From the NCBI RefSeq assembly GCF_038066635.1, contig NZ_JBBUTI010000001.1, forward strand, positions 496,001-560,000: a stretch of DNA of 64,000 nt. The letters are read 5' to 3'. The position numbers and the translations under genes are program-made. Source of the DNA: Ideonella margarita (GTDB lineage: Bacteria > Pseudomonadota > Gammaproteobacteria > Burkholderiales > Burkholderiaceae_C). Below, one piece after another: positions 62,902-64,000 of this stretch. The stretch's first letter is position 1. Each line of letters opens with the position of its first letter. Under the pieces are notes generated by a model that was not told the origin of the DNA, searched no databases, and worked only from the letters and a program-made list of their open reading frames with translations.

Positions 62902-64000
62902 TCAAAGGATGGTGCGCAGCCGCATCACTTCAGCAAAGTAGCGGGCCGAGAGCTTGGGCGTGCGCACCAGGGTGTCAAAATCGCAGTGCACGATACCGAA
63001 ACGGCGCTCGTAGCCGTCTTCCCATTCGTAGTTGTCGATGAACGACCACAGGAAGTAGCCGTGGATGGGCACGCCGTCCGAGATCGCACGGTGCACTTCG
63101 CGCAGGTGGTTGCGCAGGTAGTCGCGGCGATGCAGGTCGAGCACCTCGCCGTTCACCACGGGTTCGGTGTCGTAGCCGCAGCCGTTCTCGGTGATGAAGA
63201 TCGAGCTGTGGCCATACAGCTCCTGGCACATGCGCGGCGCCCAGTAGATCGCCTGCGGAATCAGGTTCAGCCAGTAGCTGTCGGCGCGCGGGTAGTTCAC
63301 CGGCAGCGGCAGGGCTTCGAAGGCCGCGCCGCTGTTGTCCTTCGGCGCGCGCACGTAGGTGGCGGTGTAGATGTTCAGGCCGAGGAAGTCGGTCGGCAGG
63401 CTGATCAGGTCGAAGTCACCGGCCTGCACCTGCGGCGCATCGGTGCCCACGCGCTCCAGGTAGGCCTGCGAGTAGCCCTTGCCGTGCATCGCGCCGAGGA
63501 TGTGCGCATTGCGTTCGACGAACCAGGCCTTGGCCGCGGCGATGTCGGCCGGGGTTTCGGTCACCGGCACGGCCACGTCGCAGTTGTCGGTCAGGCCCAC
63601 GCGGGCACCCGCGCCGCCGAGCTCGCGCACTGCCTTCACGGCATGGCCGTGGCACAGCAGGGCGTGGTGGTAGGTCTGGTTCACCACCGCGTCGCTTTCC
63701 TTGCGGCCCGGTGCCTTGGTGCCCCAGCCATAGGCCAGCAGCGTGAAGCAGCGGATCTCGTTGAGCGTGATCCAGTTCTTCACCACCGGCGCCAGCGCGG
63801 CCACGACGGTGCGGGCGTACTGGGCGAAGGCGTCGACGGTGGTGCGGCTGGTCCAGCCACCACGGTCTTCCAGCGATTGCGGCAGGTCCCAGTGGAACAG
63901 CGTCACCCACGGCGTGATGCCGTGGCGTTCCATGCTGGCCAGCAGGCGCTGGTAGAAGGCGATGCCGGCCTGGTTGATCTCGCCGTCACCGTTCGGGTAG
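62902..64000 (-). CDS. GH1 beta-glucosidase (5' end outside window)
   Basis: At least 365 residues; the frame is open to the window edge (YPNGDGEINQAGIAFYQRLL), so the ATG at 63933 is internal. The acid/base Glu is in NWITLNEIRCF, where most GH1 enzymes have NEP; the Ile is unusual. The nucleophile Glu is in FITENGCGYD, and FLWSFIDNYEWEDGYERRFG carries the aglycone and glycone Trp/Glu residues. TLFHWDLPQSLEDRGGW is the standard barrel strand. GH1 cleaves cellobiose and short beta-glucosides to glucose. The visible part shows no signal peptide, but the N-terminus is missing. It overlaps the possible TTG start of the lacI gene. Confidence 0.93.
   Translation of the reverse strand, partial: YPNGDGEINQAGIAFYQRLLASMERHGITPWVTLFHWDLPQSLEDRGGWTSRTTVDAFAQYARTVVAALAPVVKNWITLNEIRCFTLLAYGWGTKAPGRKESDAVVNQTYHHALLCHGHAVKAVRELGGAGARVGLTDNCDVAVPVTETPADIAAAKAWFVERNAHILGAMHGKGYSQAYLERVGTDAPQVQAGDFDLISLPTDFLGLNIYTATYVRAPKDNSGAAFEALPLPVNYPRADSYWLNLIPQAIYWAPRMCQELYGHSSIFITENGCGYDTEPVVNGEVLDLHRRDYLRNHLREVHRAISDGVPIHGYFLWSFIDNYEWEDGYERRFGIVHCDFDTLVRTPKLSARYFAEVMRLRTIL

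Overview
The window is a high-GC, densely coded chromosomal segment with no insertion sequences, phage genes or CRISPR arrays. Gene content and synteny (argH/algZ/algR/hemCDXY neighbourhood, DUF1841, DUF6502, Y-family polymerase, ChvE-GguAB) point to a betaproteobacterium of the order Burkholderiales (Rubrivivax/Roseateles/Leptothrix-like). That placement is inferred from content, not from a marker-gene search.

Layout. 1-6950: the 3' part of an HD-GYP protein, a CopA copper ATPase with a divergent CopZ-like chaperone, an orphan peptide-type ABC binding protein, a DUF1841 protein and a TSUP exporter. 6922-18679: a hydroxycinnamate (p-coumarate/ferulate-type) catabolic cluster. It holds a CouO-like amidohydrolase facing, across a divergent promoter with two MarR-like dyads, a hydratase, a feruloyl-CoA synthetase-like ligase, an SDR, a branched-chain-type ABC importer (one subunit a LivM-LivG fusion), an acyl-CoA dehydrogenase and a MarR regulator. 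19015-25173: a signalling/unknown block with an AraC protein carrying a long helical N-terminus, a tail-anchored degenerate EAL protein, a STAS-like protein and a 7TM-DISM diguanylate cyclase. 25258-29804: lldD-type dehydrogenase, LysR regulator, bacteriohemerythrin, DUF454 protein and DinB. 30042-33508: a DUF5666 lipoprotein - DUF6502 - DUF5666 lipoprotein operon, whose apparent sigma-70 promoter carries a perfect dyad exactly in the -35/-10 spacer. 33603-45742: argH, algZ-algR plus an unknown membrane protein, ppc, and the hemC-hemD-hemX-hemY run. 45812-46047: two identical tRNA-Arg(ACG) genes.

46415-64000 is a plant beta-glucan (probably xyloglucan) utilisation locus. On the + strand lie a GH31 alpha-xylosidase, a GH9 endoglucanase and an MFS importer. 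On the - strand lie a GH1 beta-glucosidase (cut by the window end), a LacI regulator, a GPH-family sugar transporter, GH39, GH51 and GH5 enzymes, and a ChvE-GguA-GguB monosaccharide ABC importer. Exported GH9/GH5/GH51/GH39 enzymes would cut and trim the polymer. The MFS/GPH carriers and the ABC system would import oligo- and monosaccharides, and cytoplasmic GH31 and GH1 would finish the job. A shared ATTTA-n-CG-n-TAAAT LacI-type dyad lies before both arms, suggesting one local LacI regulon.

The strongest candidates for undescribed biology are the DUF5666/DUF6502 operon with its spacer dyad, the degenerate-EAL/AraC/STAS block, and the two-armed LacI-controlled glucan locus. Function assignments rest on motif and family recognition by eye; no searches were run.
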